Assembly: GCA_028284345.1 (NCBI GenBank)
Contig: JANQRY010000003.1
Location: 744,001-808,000 of the forward strand
Source of the DNA: Hyphococcus sp.
GTDB taxonomy: Bacteria; Pseudomonadota; Alphaproteobacteria; Caulobacterales; Parvularculaceae
Length of the DNA: 64,000 bases
Reading direction: 5' to 3'
In this document: one piece after another, positions 40,564 through 49,369 of the stretch
Numbering within the stretch: position 1 is the stretch's first letter
How the letters are laid out: every line of letters begins with the position of its first letter
Program-made: the position numbers and the translations under genes
Notes under the pieces: generated by a model
What the model was told of the DNA's origin: nothing
The model's database searches: none
What the model saw: the letters and a program-made list of their open reading frames with translations, nothing else

Positions 40564-41823
40564 CTACGCCGCGTTGGCGGCGCGGGCGCGCTCGGCCCGG
40601 AAGGCGTTGACGCGATCGAGCTGGCTTTGAATGTCGCCCATAGGCGCGGCGGCGGCGGTCTTTTCCGAAATCGGCGTGGTCAGCCGCGCGGTGGTGCCGA
40701 CGCCCTCTTCTGACTCAATATGCAGCGCGCCCCCATGGAGCCGCGCCAACTCGAACGCCAGGGAAAGGCCGAGTCCCGACCCGCCGGCGCCGCGCACGCC
40801 GGTGCGATGGGTGTCGGAATAGCGCCCGCCGAGTTTGGCCAGCACGACCTTGTTCATGCCGACGCCGGTGTCCTTGACGACAAATTCAAGATCGCCGCCT
40901 TTCGCGCCGACGGACAGCGCCACCTCCCCCTGATCGGTGAACTTCACCGCATTGGAGAGAAGATTGACGAGGATCTGCTTGACAGCGCGGGCGTCGAGCA
41001 TCGCTTCGGGCAGATCATCGTCGATCGCGACCTTGAAGGCGAGGCCGGCCTTGTCGGCGGCGCCGCGGATCATCGCCGCGCATTCCTCGACGATGACCGC
41101 CGGATTCGTGCGCGCGGGACTTATGCGATAGCGGCCGGCTTTGGTTTTTGCGTAATCCTGGGCGGCGCTGATGAGAGCGCTGAGATGCGCGCCGGAAGCG
41201 TGAATGTGCCCCACATATTCAGCGTATTTCCGGGCCCCGAGCACATCCGCGCCCAACGGCCCGTAGGTTTCCGACCGCATGGCGTCGGCAAAACCGATAA
41301 TGGCGTTGAGGGGCGTTTTCAGCTCATGGGCGAGATCGCCAATGAGATCGGCGTCGAGGCTGGTTTGCGGCGCCCTCTCCTCGGGCTGAGGTCTTGCCGG
41401 CTGGGGCTTGGCGGCGGCCTCTTCCACGCGGCGCCCCGCGCGCTGGCGGATCAGAACCGCGAGACGGCCCCGCCCGAGGGGCCGGATGGCGATTTCCGCC
41501 GGGACCGCGGCGCGGCGCACCCGCAGCAGGGTGAAGTCCACCGAAAGCTGCGCCGGATCGGCGTAGATATCACGCGACACCGCGTGTTCCACCGCCGCGC
41601 GCACCGCCGCCCGGTCGTCCCGGGCGATGAAATCGTAGATCGAACGCCCGGCCAGATTGCCCGCTGCGCCGATGATCTCCGCCGCGCTCGGGGACACGGC
41701 GACCACCACGCCGTCCTCATAAAGCGTCGCCACGATATCGGACGGCCCGCCGCGCCAGACAGGCCCGCTAGCGAAGCGGCCGGCCAGTCGGCGCATCGGC
41801 GAAAAGGGACGAAAGGCGGGCAA
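40564..41823 (-). CDS. PAS-domain sensor histidine kinase
   Basis: A 419-residue kinase without membrane spans. It has a PAS domain at about 25-125 (DIVATLYEDGVVVAVSPSAAEIIG), then a HisKA domain with the phospho-His at about 166 (GDLAHELKTPLNAIIGFADAM). The HATPase_c domain contains NLLSNAVKF, DTGVGM and GGSGLGLSLAFELARLHGG, with complete G1/G2 boxes. The cytosolic kinase is orphan here: no regulator is adjacent. Alphaproteobacterial PleC/DivJ-like kinases share this domain order; that equivalence is not shown. Confidence 0.9.
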   Translation of the reverse strand: MPAFRPFSPMRRLAGRFASGPVWRGGPSDIVATLYEDGVVVAVSPSAAEIIGAAGNLAGRSIYDFIARDDRAAVRAAVEHAVSRDIYADPAQLSVDFTLLRVRRAAVPAEIAIRPLGRGRLAVLIRQRAGRRVEEAAAKPQPARPQPEERAPQTSLDADLIGDLAHELKTPLNAIIGFADAMRSETYGPLGADVLGARKYAEYVGHIHASGAHLSALISAAQDYAKTKAGRYRISPARTNPAVIVEECAAMIRGAADKAGLAFKVAIDDDLPEAMLDARAVKQILVNLLSNAVKFTDQGEVALSVGAKGGDLEFVVKDTGVGMNKVVLAKLGGRYSDTHRTGVRGAGGSGLGLSLAFELARLHGGALHIESEEGVGTTARLTTPISEKTAAAAPMGDIQSQLDRVNAFRAERARAANAA

Positions 41824-42085
41824 TTGCGGTATGAGTCCTGCTTAAAATCCGAGGCGAAAATTTACGAGATCGATAGATTCGTTAACGCCCCTTCACCTTG
41901 CTCCGATTGTCGTTAATAAATGCTAAAGACCAAAAAATGGCGGAAACTGGCGGTTTCAGCAGCGGCGTCGCTCGCTTTTATATCGAAATTAGCCATACTC
42001 TTTGACGACGGGTTAAAAGATGCGGCGTTACCGTGGCGGGGCCTTTCTGACGGGGCCTAAAGGGAACACTCGGGAGACTTTGCCA

Positions 42086-43090
42086 ATGTTGCGTACCGCA
42101 ATTGCTCTAACGCCGCGCCGTAAATCCGGATTCGCCGTCGCCGCGGCGATCGTCGCCGGTTTCGCCGCCACGACCGTGTCCGCCGACACGCTGGCGCAAC
42201 CGAAAGACACTTCGCTCGAACGGGCCGCCGCCGACTATATTCGCTTCCGCGAAGACGTAGCCGCGGTCGAGGCCATGCCGTTCGACAACGCCAATGTCAC
42301 GCGCGAGGCCCATCGGCGCTTCGCGGCCCACGATCCGGCGGGCATCGCCGGGGGCTGGGTCGCCTATGCGGCTCTCGTCGCCGCCGATACGCCGGAATTT
42401 GCCGCGGCGCTGAAGAAAGAACTGAAGAAAAAACCGAACCGCCGCAAAGGCGAACTTGGCGGCCAGCAGGGGCTCTTGTCCAACCTGGCGCAGGATCCGA
42501 GCTTCGCCAGGAAGCTGCCGGGCGCCAACAAGGCCATCGCCTCGGTGCTTTCCATGACCGCCCGCGACGGCGCCCGCATCACGGCGCTGGGCGAGGCGTT
42601 CAAGTCGCAGGCCTACGCCATGCAGAAGACGAAATGGGGCAAGCAGCGCATTTCGTCGAGCCAGGACCGCCTCAAGGAAGCGGCGAAATTCAGCCGCGGC
42701 CGCGGCGACGCGCCGGCGCCCGCCTTTGATCACAGGGCTGACGGCGGCGTCATCGCGCCGGCGCTTGCGAGCGCCTCGGGCGAGTGGTCCGCCGACTGGG
42801 GCAAATCCGCGCCGGCCGGCCGCATGAGCGAAGCCAACGCCGAAGTCATCATGGACCGCATCCTCAACCTCGCGGCGCGCTATTCGACCAACTCGCTGAA
42901 CCCGAAAATCGTCAAGGTCTACGCCAAGAACAATAAGTCCCAGCGCTGCCTTGAGATGTCGAAGCTCACCCTCGACCAGTGCATCGCGGCGACGCGGACG
43001 CCCTATGAAGAAGCCTTCTGCCTCGGCGAGCACGCGCTTAACGACATCGCGTCCTGCACCGGCTGGGTCGGCGGTCCGTCGTCGAGCTAA
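42086..43090 (+). CDS. Exported hypothetical protein
   Basis: A 334-residue protein with a signal peptide (TPRRKSGFAVAAAIVAGFAATTVSA, cleavage near ADT). The mature part is helical and basic, with ARDGARITALGEAFKSQAYAMQKTKWGKQRIS and a C-terminal region with three Cys (SQRCLEMSKLTLDQCIAATRTPYEEAFCLGEHALNDIASC). It is periplasmic and possibly disulfide-bonded. ATG at 42086 has GGGAGA upstream. A strong terminator follows. I recognise no family. Confidence 0.8.
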   Translation: MLRTAIALTPRRKSGFAVAAAIVAGFAATTVSADTLAQPKDTSLERAAADYIRFREDVAAVEAMPFDNANVTREAHRRFAAHDPAGIAGGWVAYAALVAADTPEFAAALKKELKKKPNRRKGELGGQQGLLSNLAQDPSFARKLPGANKAIASVLSMTARDGARITALGEAFKSQAYAMQKTKWGKQRISSSQDRLKEAAKFSRGRGDAPAPAFDHRADGGVIAPALASASGEWSADWGKSAPAGRMSEANAEVIMDRILNLAARYSTNSLNPKIVKVYAKNNKSQRCLEMSKLTLDQCIAATRTPYEEAFCLGEHALNDIASCTGWVGGPSSS

Positions 43091-43122
43091 GCTTCACCGC
43101 TGAGAGAGCAAACCAACGAAGG

Positions 43123-43152
43123 AAAGCCCGGCGCAACGCCGGGCTTTTTTTT
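43123..43152 (+). terminator. Rho-independent terminator
   Basis: GCCCGGCG-CAA-CGCCGGGC forms a perfect 8-bp stem preceded by GGAAA and followed by eight T. It ends the transcript of the exported protein gene 33 bases after its stop. Confidence 0.92.
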
Positions 43153-43206
43153 CTCGGCGTCATCGCGGGCTTGTTCCGCCGCCGTTTCACAACTATTTCC
43201 CACCCG

Positions 43207-43620
43207 ATGTCTGACTTTGAAACCATTCGCGCCGATTTTGCGTTTCTCGACGACTGGGACGAGCGGTACAAATATCTGATCGATCTCGGCCGCAGCCTCG
43301 CGCCCTATCCCGACGCGCTTCGGGACGAGGCGCACAAGGTCAAGGGGTGCGCCAGCCAGGTCTGGCTGCATGCGGACCGCGAAAACGGCGCCCTCGCCTT
43401 TCAGGGGGATTCCGACGCCCATATCGTCAAGGGGCTCGTGGCGCTGCTGATCGCGCTTTATTCCGGCAAATCGCCGGCGGACATCGCCGGGCTTGACCCG
43501 GCCGCGGCGCTCAAGCCCTTCGATCTTGAAAACCATCTGACGCCGCAGCGCTCAAACGGGCTGCATGCGATGGTTAAGCGCATCCGCGCCATGGCCGCCG
43601 AAGACGCGAGCCAGCGTTAA
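43207..43620 (+). CDS. sufE: SufE-family cysteine desulfurase activator
   Basis: A 137-residue SufE protein that accepts sulfur from SufS for Fe-S cluster assembly. The acceptor Cys lies in [39 protein letters not shown], the classic SufE block. The N-terminus [28 protein letters not shown] is typical. The frame is open 12 codons upstream, but ATG at 43207 matches the family. Its stop overlaps the convergent DnaA-like gene by four bases. Confidence 0.94.
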   Translation: MSDFETIRADFAFLDDWDERYKYLIDLGRSLAPYPDALRDEAHKVKGCASQVWLHADRENGALAFQGDSDAHIVKGLVALLIALYSGKSPADIAGLDPAAALKPFDLENHLTPQRSNGLHAMVKRIRAMAAEDASQR

Positions 43621-44018
43621 CGCCCGCGGGAAAAAATATCCGACGCAGCGAGGGTTTTTCTTTCCGCCGCCTCGCCGGAGCGGAATTCGTTGATCCGTTC
43701 GCGCAGCCGTTTTTCCATGAATTCAAGCTGCAGATCGAATAGCGGACTGTCCCGGCGGTCTTCGATATTGGTGCAGGAATGACTGATCGTGGTCCGGTTT
43801 TTCTTGAAGCAGGTTGCGACCTCGTTGAGCGTCAACTGGCCGACCACATGGGCGAGATACATGGCGATCTGCCGGGAGAGCGCCAGATGCGTGTCCCCCC
43901 GCGGTGCGTCGAGCAAGGCCGCGTGGGACAGCCCGTTGGCTTCGCAAACCACCTCCTTGGCGAGCCGCGCAATGACCCGGCATGCCCGACTGGAAAACGC
44001 GTCCTCTTTGAACGACAT
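43617..44018 (-). CDS. Stand-alone DnaA domain IV-like DNA-binding protein
   Basis: A 133-residue protein resembling only the C-terminal DNA-binding domain of DnaA. It shows [66 protein letters not shown], where NRTTISHSC parallels the DnaA signature DHTTVxHA. No AAA+ ATPase domain is present. It could bind DnaA boxes and either modulate initiation or act as a regulator. A GANTC site (GATTC) lies upstream near 44091, a CcrM target in this class (inference). It is convergent with sufE. Confidence 0.85.
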   Translation of the reverse strand: MSFKEDAFSSRACRVIARLAKEVVCEANGLSHAALLDAPRGDTHLALSRQIAMYLAHVVGQLTLNEVATCFKKNRTTISHSCTNIEDRRDSPLFDLQLEFMEKRLRERINEFRSGEAAERKTLAASDIFSRGR

Positions 44019-44166
44019 TTTTGCCTCCCTGGCGCACTTCTCGCGACCGGCGGAGAAACCCTCCGTACGCCATGCATCATAAGGCTTGAATCAAAGTTGC
44101 GGAAAAGTTTGCAAACGCCGTTGACGGTCCTTTAACGCGTAACCTTAACCCTCGCGCGGGCGGGCG

Positions 44167-45894
44167 TTACGCAAAGAACGCGACGGCGAGAACGAACCCA
44201 AGCAAAATCGCGGTCCACAAGGCCATGAAGCCGATGGGCCAGGATTTCGCCATCTGTCCTTCGGGTCCGTGCACGGCGTAGATGCGCGCCATTATGGCGT
44301 GCATGCGGGCGGTAAAAATCGCCCATAAGGCGTTAAATGTTGCGCCGGACGCACCAACGACCCAACCGCCAAACGCCCGTCCCGGCACGCGATAGAACCA
44401 GTCCGTGTCGAGATTCGTCGACGGCACCTCGGGCGGATACCAGCGGATGAGAATGAGCACGGCGAAAGCGAGCACCGCCCATAGAAGAAGCTGCAACTGT
44501 TCGACCACGTGATAGGCCGAATAGGGGTGATAATCGGCGATCGCATCTTGGTCCGGCAGGAGCGCGTAAAGCGGGTCCGGATAAACGCCGATGCCGATAC
44601 AGAGTGCGCCGGCCAGCCCCATGGCGATCAGCATTTGCGGCGGCGCCTCTTGCGGACGCTTGCCTGAGTCATGGGCGAAGAAGGTGAAATAGGGAATCTT
44701 GATGCCGGCGTGTTCAAGAACGCCCGCGGAGGCGAACAGCAGCACGAGCCAGATCCAGAACAGATGGCTGTACCCGGCGGCGTCGATGATCAGCCCCTTG
44801 GTGACGAAGCCGAGGGTGCCTGGAAAGGCGGAGATTGACATCGCGCCGATAATGCAGAGCCCCATGGTGATCGGCATGGTCCGGTAAAGCCCGCCGAGTT
44901 CGGTGGCCTTTGAGGTCCCTGTTCGGAACATCGCCGCGCCCAGCGCCATGAACAACAGCCCTTCGAAGATGATGTTGCCGAAGGCGTAGCCCGCCGCGCC
45001 GTTGATCGTGCCGAGGCCGATGGCGCAGACCATGAAGCCCACCTGGTTGTTGATGGAGTAAGTGAGAACTTTTCGGAGGTCGTTTTCGATCAGCGCGAAG
45101 AAGATCGGGAAGATCGTCATTACCGCGCCGACGTAAATCAGCTCGCTCTGGCCCGGAAAGCCGCGGGCGAGGGAATAAACCGCGAGCTTCGTCGTGAAGA
45201 TCGAAAGGATGATGGCGCCGGTGATGGTCGATTTGGGGTAAGCGTCCTGCACCCAGTTATGCAGGAGCGGAAACGCCGCCTTGATGCCGAAGGCCAGCAA
45301 CATAATGAGGGCGGAGAATTTGACCGCACCGTCGGCGTCGCGCAGGCCGATAAAGTCAAAGGCGAGCGATCCGGTTTCGCGATAGAGGAGGACAACGCCG
45401 CCGAGGAGCAACACGCCCGAGAGCACCTGAATGGAAAGGTAACGCATGCCGGCGAGATAGGTGACGCGGGTTCCCGGCGCCCAGACGAGGAAGACCGAGG
45501 TAATGGCGGCGATTTCCCACCAGATGAAGAGCGTGATGAGGTCGCCGGCGAGCACGCCGCCCAGCGCCGCGGCCGGATAAGCGAGCGTTGCGAAGTTCTG
45601 CGCCCGGTCCCGCTGGCCCCAGGCGTAGATGATGTTGAGGGCCGCGGCGATGTGAAAGACGACGGCGAAAATGCGCGACAGGGGATCGATGCGTAATGTC
45701 GTCAGCGTTTCGCCGAAGACGGCAATGCGGCCATATTCGCCGACCCCCAACGTATAGAGTTTGATGGCGGAAAGCGCCGTCGCGATGAGGAGAATAAGGC
45801 TCGCCAGATGGCGCGGCGCCGCCACCGTGATCAACGCGCCGACGGTGAGGATCACCGCCGGGTTCTGAACAAAGACGTCAACGAGCGCCGTCAT
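44167..45894 (-). CDS. Mrp-type antiporter subunit D homologue, third copy in operon
   Basis: A 575-residue proton-channel protein of the MrpD/NuoM/NuoN family, about 14 membrane segments. The family Glu lies in TLFIWWEIAAITSVF at about 127, and a Lys-bearing helix is in ITFGIKAAFPLLHNW-like sequence. It is longer than copies 1 and 2 because of a C-terminal extension after residue 490 with extra helices and a polar loop. It is the last gene of the Mrp operon and lies 2 bases after a small membrane protein gene. Confidence 0.9.
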   Translation of the reverse strand: MTALVDVFVQNPAVILTVGALITVAAPRHLASLILLIATALSAIKLYTLGVGEYGRIAVFGETLTTLRIDPLSRIFAVVFHIAAALNIIYAWGQRDRAQNFATLAYPAAALGGVLAGDLITLFIWWEIAAITSVFLVWAPGTRVTYLAGMRYLSIQVLSGVLLLGGVVLLYRETGSLAFDFIGLRDADGAVKFSALIMLLAFGIKAAFPLLHNWVQDAYPKSTITGAIILSIFTTKLAVYSLARGFPGQSELIYVGAVMTIFPIFFALIENDLRKVLTYSINNQVGFMVCAIGLGTINGAAGYAFGNIIFEGLLFMALGAAMFRTGTSKATELGGLYRTMPITMGLCIIGAMSISAFPGTLGFVTKGLIIDAAGYSHLFWIWLVLLFASAGVLEHAGIKIPYFTFFAHDSGKRPQEAPPQMLIAMGLAGALCIGIGVYPDPLYALLPDQDAIADYHPYSAYHVVEQLQLLLWAVLAFAVLILIRWYPPEVPSTNLDTDWFYRVPGRAFGGWVVGASGATFNALWAIFTARMHAIMARIYAVHGPEGQMAKSWPIGFMALWTAILLGFVLAVAFFA

Positions 45895-45896
45895 CC

Positions 45897-46181
45897 CTAT
45901 TCGCGCTCCTCATAATAATCTTCCTTGCGGCCGACGAGCTTGCGCAGGTGCTGGCCCGCAAGGACGATGAACATGAAGGCGGCGAAGCCCCATAGCGCGA
46001 AGAAGACGGGAAACCCTTCCGCGGCGAAATGCGGCTTTTCCTTCTGGAAAGCGGGCACGAACCCGGCGAGCGCTGAGAGCACCGCCGCAACGATCAGGAC
46101 GCCGAGAAACACGTTGCGGAAGCCTTTGGTATCGGCCCAGCCAGGTTTTTCGTCAGGGTTCTTGTGGTGGTCGTCAGACAT
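45897..46181 (-). CDS. Small two-span membrane protein in the Mrp operon
   Basis: A 94-residue protein with a polar start (SDDHHKNPDEKPGWADTKG), two hydrophobic segments (NVFLGVLIVAAVLSALAGFV and VFFALWGFAAFMFIVLAGQHL) and a charged tail (RKLVGRKEDYYEERE). It is not one of the standard Mrp subunits and I recognise no family. Tight spacing to the third MrpD copy suggests they work together, perhaps as an accessory spacer subunit. Confidence 0.8.
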   Translation of the reverse strand: MSDDHHKNPDEKPGWADTKGFRNVFLGVLIVAAVLSALAGFVPAFQKEKPHFAAEGFPVFFALWGFAAFMFIVLAGQHLRKLVGRKEDYYEERE

Positions 46182-46193
46182 AAGCGCCGCCTT

Positions 46194-46320
46194 TCACCTC
46201 CCCTTGGAAAGGGGAGGTCGAAAATTTCGCAGAAATTTTCGGGTGGGGATCAATATGCAAATGAACTATTGCAAGGTCGGGCTGATCCCCCCCTAGCCCC
46301 CCCTTTTCAAGGGGGGGAAC
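46194..46320. repeat. Palindromic repeat family A, copy 3
   Basis: CACCTCCCCTTGGAAAGGGGAGG followed by TCGAAAATTTCGCAGAAATTTTCGGGTGGGG is answered by GATCCCCCCCTAGCCCCCCC and TTCAAGGGGGGG. The layout matches copies at 15353 and 18299. It sits inside the Mrp operon between D copy 2 and the small protein gene. Confidence 0.8.
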
Positions 46321-46352
46321 GATCGACGCAGGAATGAGCGGATAAGTGTCCA

Positions 46353-47864
46353 TCACCCCGCCTCCGCAATCAACGGCGCCAGATAGTTGAACAGCGGATC
46401 GGCGCAGAAGAAGAGAATGAACGCTCCCGCCGCGGTGAGCATGGGCGGCAGGACGCAGAGGAGCGGGGCTTCTTTCAAATTCCCCCACTCAATGCCCTTG
46501 CCTCTCGCCCCTTGCGCTTTCGCGCCGTTGATGGCGGGCTCCATGTAAAACGCGCGCACGGGGATCGACAGCAAATAGATGACGTTGAGGATCGACGAAA
46601 TCATCAGCACCGCGATGATCGCGATCTCACCGGCGTCGGCGGCGCCGAGCATCAAAAAGAATTTGGGCCAACTCCCGCCCATGGGCGGCAGGCCGATGAT
46701 CGACATGGCGCCGAGGAAAAACGCGCCGAAAGTCCATGGCATGACCCGGCCCAAACCATTGAGTTCGGAAACCAGCGTTTTGTGATGGGCGACGTAAACG
46801 GCGCCGGCGCACATGAAGAGGGTCATCTTGCCCAACGCATGGGCGGCGATCTGCGTCGCCCCGCCCATAACGCCCATGGATGTCGCGAGCATGGCGCCCA
46901 AGGTCACGTAAGATAGCTGCGACACGGTCGAATAGGCGAGCCGGGCTTTTAAGTTGTCCTGGTTCATGGCGATGAGGGACGCCAGCAGGATCGAGCCCGC
47001 GGCGATCCACATGAAAGGAACGCCGGCGCCGGTGTCGCGCAACAGGTCGACGCCGAAGACATAGACCGCGACCTTGAGGATCGAAAAGACGCCGGCCTTC
47101 ACCACCGCGACCGCGTGGAGGAACGCGGAAACCGGCGTCGGCGCCACCATGGCGTTGGGGAGCCAGGGATGAACCGGCATCAGCGCCGCCTTGCCGATGC
47201 CGAAGGCGTAGAGCCCGAGGAGCACGCCGACCAAAGGCCCGGCCGCATCGACGTGTTGCGACAGGATTCCGCCGGCGGCGAACTCCGTTGTCTCGGCGAT
47301 GGCGTACGTCCAGACGATCGCCGGCAGGAGCAGCCCGATCGACGTCGCCATCAACACGCCGAGATAGATGCGCCCGCCGTTCCGCGCCTTGTCGTCGCCG
47401 TAATGGGTGACGAGCGGAAAGGTCGAGAGGGTCAGGACTTCATAAAAGATAAACAGCGTGAACAGGTTCGACGCATAGGCGACGCCCATGGCCGCGGAAA
47501 TCGCCACGGCGAAGGACATGTAAAACCGCGTCTGGTGTTGCTCGTCGTGCCCGCGCATATAGCCGATGGAATAGAGCGAATTGATAAACCACAAGCCGCT
47601 GGCGATGACGCCGAACATGGCGCCCAGAGGCTCGGCGCGGAAGGCGAGCGGCAGGCCGGCGATCACTTCAAAGACGAGGATCTGCGGCGTCTCGCCATTG
47701 CCGACGGCGAGGAAGACCGTGATGCTCAGTATCATGAGCACTGTCGCAGTGATCAGCGTCACGCCCTCGCGCAGGTTCGGCGATTTATCGGAGAGCCAGA
47801 TGCCGAGGCAGCCGAGCAGCGGCGCGCCGACGGCGGCGGCGAGAGCGATAGAGGGAGAGATCAT
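46353..47864 (-). CDS. Mrp-type antiporter subunit D homologue, second copy
   Basis: A 503-residue MrpD/NuoM-like membrane protein. The conserved Glu lies in FTLFIFYEVLTLSTFPLV (about 142), and a Lys-bearing helix with the broken-helix Pro in AFLHAVAVVKAGVFSILKV follows. The start at 47864 (MISPSIALAAAV) overlaps the previous D stop by four bases; the frame is open 37 codons upstream but reads as Arg-rich noise. A repeat follows the gene. Confidence 0.92.
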   Translation of the reverse strand: MISPSIALAAAVGAPLLGCLGIWLSDKSPNLREGVTLITATVLMILSITVFLAVGNGETPQILVFEVIAGLPLAFRAEPLGAMFGVIASGLWFINSLYSIGYMRGHDEQHQTRFYMSFAVAISAAMGVAYASNLFTLFIFYEVLTLSTFPLVTHYGDDKARNGGRIYLGVLMATSIGLLLPAIVWTYAIAETTEFAAGGILSQHVDAAGPLVGVLLGLYAFGIGKAALMPVHPWLPNAMVAPTPVSAFLHAVAVVKAGVFSILKVAVYVFGVDLLRDTGAGVPFMWIAAGSILLASLIAMNQDNLKARLAYSTVSQLSYVTLGAMLATSMGVMGGATQIAAHALGKMTLFMCAGAVYVAHHKTLVSELNGLGRVMPWTFGAFFLGAMSIIGLPPMGGSWPKFFLMLGAADAGEIAIIAVLMISSILNVIYLLSIPVRAFYMEPAINGAKAQGARGKGIEWGNLKEAPLLCVLPPMLTAAGAFILFFCADPLFNYLAPLIAEAG

Positions 47865-49369
47865 GGCGCGCCCGCTCCCGCCATCACCATCAGCGCCTCG
47901 GCCGCCCGGTTTGCAATGCCGCCGGTGAGTTCGGTGTTGAGGCCGAAATAGACGTTCATCGCGACCAGGAACCACATGGGGATGAGCATCGACAGCGGCG
48001 CGTCCTTGGCCGGAATGGCGTAAGGCCCCTCCTCCGCCGGTTCGCGGAGCAGCATCAGCTCAACGATGCGGCCGATATAAAGAACGGCGATGAGCGACGA
48101 GGCGACGATGAGGAAACCCGCATACCAGAAGCCGGCCGCAAACGAGGCCTGCAAGAGATACCATTTGGAAACGAAGCCCACGGTGAGCGGCACGCCGACC
48201 AGCGACAGGCCGGAAATAATGAACGCCCAGGTGGTGTAGGGCATGCGTTTGGAAAGCCCGGCGAAGGCCTGGATCGAATGGGATCCGGCGCGCAGGACGA
48301 CGCAGGCGACGGCCATGAACAAGGCGCCCTTCATCAGCGCGTGGTTGAACATGTGAACGAGGCTCGCCGACAGACCCTCGACCGTGCCGAAGGAAATGCC
48401 GAGGAGCATGTAGCCGATCTGGCCGACCGAGGAATAGGCGAGCATGCGTTTGATGTCGTCCTGAAAGACGGCGACGAGCGAGGCGATGAACATGCCGGCG
48501 AGACCGAGCGGCAGGAACACCCAGGTGAAGGCGGCGCCCAGAAACTCGAACTGAAACCCGAACACCGTGTCGATGAAGCGGATCAGCACATAGACCGCGA
48601 CCTTCGTCGCCGTCGCCGCAAGAAACGCCGAAACCGCCGACGGCGCGTAGGTGTAGGCGCCGGGCAGCCACAGATGCATGGGGAACATGGCGAGCTTCAA
48701 CCCGATGCCGACGACGATGAAGGCGAAGCCCGCATCGACGACGCGGTTTGACTGTCCCAACAGCCGGTCGTGGAGGTCCGCCATGTTGAGGGTGCCCGTC
48801 GCCTGATAGAGCAGCCCGACGCCGATGACGAAGAAGGTCGCGCCGATCGTGCCCATGATGAGGTAGTTGAAGGCGGCGGTGAGCGCGCGCCGGTCGCGCC
48901 GCGCGCCCATGGCGATCAGCGCGTAGGCGGAAAGCGAGGAGATTTCGAGAAAGACGAAGACGTTGAAGGCGTCGCCGGTGATGGTGACGCCGAGAAGCCC
49001 CGTCAGGCAGATCAGGAGCGCGCAGTAAAAGAACGACGACTGGCGTTCGTCGATTTCAAGTCGCACCGAAGCGTAGGCGAAGGGAAAGACCACCGCCGCA
49101 ATGCCGGAGACGAGAAACAGCACCAGCGCATTGGCGAGATCGACGCGATATTCAATGCCAAGCGGCGGCGCCCAGTCGCCCAGTTGATAGGAGATGACGC
49201 CGGCGTCGTTCACCGCGGCCAGCAGGAAGGCGCAGGCGGCGAAGGTCAGCCAACTGACGAAGGTGGCCCAGGCATGGGGCGCCCGGCCGTTGGGCATCAG
49301 CATGGCGAACGGCGCCAGGACGAGCGGGATGATGACCGGCAGAACCGGCAATTGCGCCGCAAAGTTCAT
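47861..49369 (-). CDS. mrpD: Mrp antiporter subunit D (MnhD/MrpD)
   Basis: A 502-residue MrpD, the proton-translocating core. It has about 14 membrane segments with the functional Glu at about 142 (FVFLEISSLSAYALIAMG) and a Lys/His-rich central helix region (GLKLAMFPMHLWLPGAYTYAPSAVSAFLAATATKVAVYV). The start overlaps the mrpC stop by four bases. It is the first of three D-type genes. Confidence 0.95.
   Translation of the reverse strand: MNFAAQLPVLPVIIPLVLAPFAMLMPNGRAPHAWATFVSWLTFAACAFLLAAVNDAGVISYQLGDWAPPLGIEYRVDLANALVLFLVSGIAAVVFPFAYASVRLEIDERQSSFFYCALLICLTGLLGVTITGDAFNVFVFLEISSLSAYALIAMGARRDRRALTAAFNYLIMGTIGATFFVIGVGLLYQATGTLNMADLHDRLLGQSNRVVDAGFAFIVVGIGLKLAMFPMHLWLPGAYTYAPSAVSAFLAATATKVAVYVLIRFIDTVFGFQFEFLGAAFTWVFLPLGLAGMFIASLVAVFQDDIKRMLAYSSVGQIGYMLLGISFGTVEGLSASLVHMFNHALMKGALFMAVACVVLRAGSHSIQAFAGLSKRMPYTTWAFIISGLSLVGVPLTVGFVSKWYLLQASFAAGFWYAGFLIVASSLIAVLYIGRIVELMLLREPAEEGPYAIPAKDAPLSMLIPMWFLVAMNVYFGLNTELTGGIANRAAEALMVMAGAGAP

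Noticed and set aside
15353-46320. CRISPR array from repeated palindromes
   Set aside because: The copies are far apart, few, and not separated by uniform spacers; no cas genes.
44167-49369. Three MrpD-like genes considered as complex I (NuoL/M/N)
   Set aside because: They lie in a run with mrpE, F, G, B and C and no other nuo genes, so an Mrp/Mbh antiporter is the better reading.
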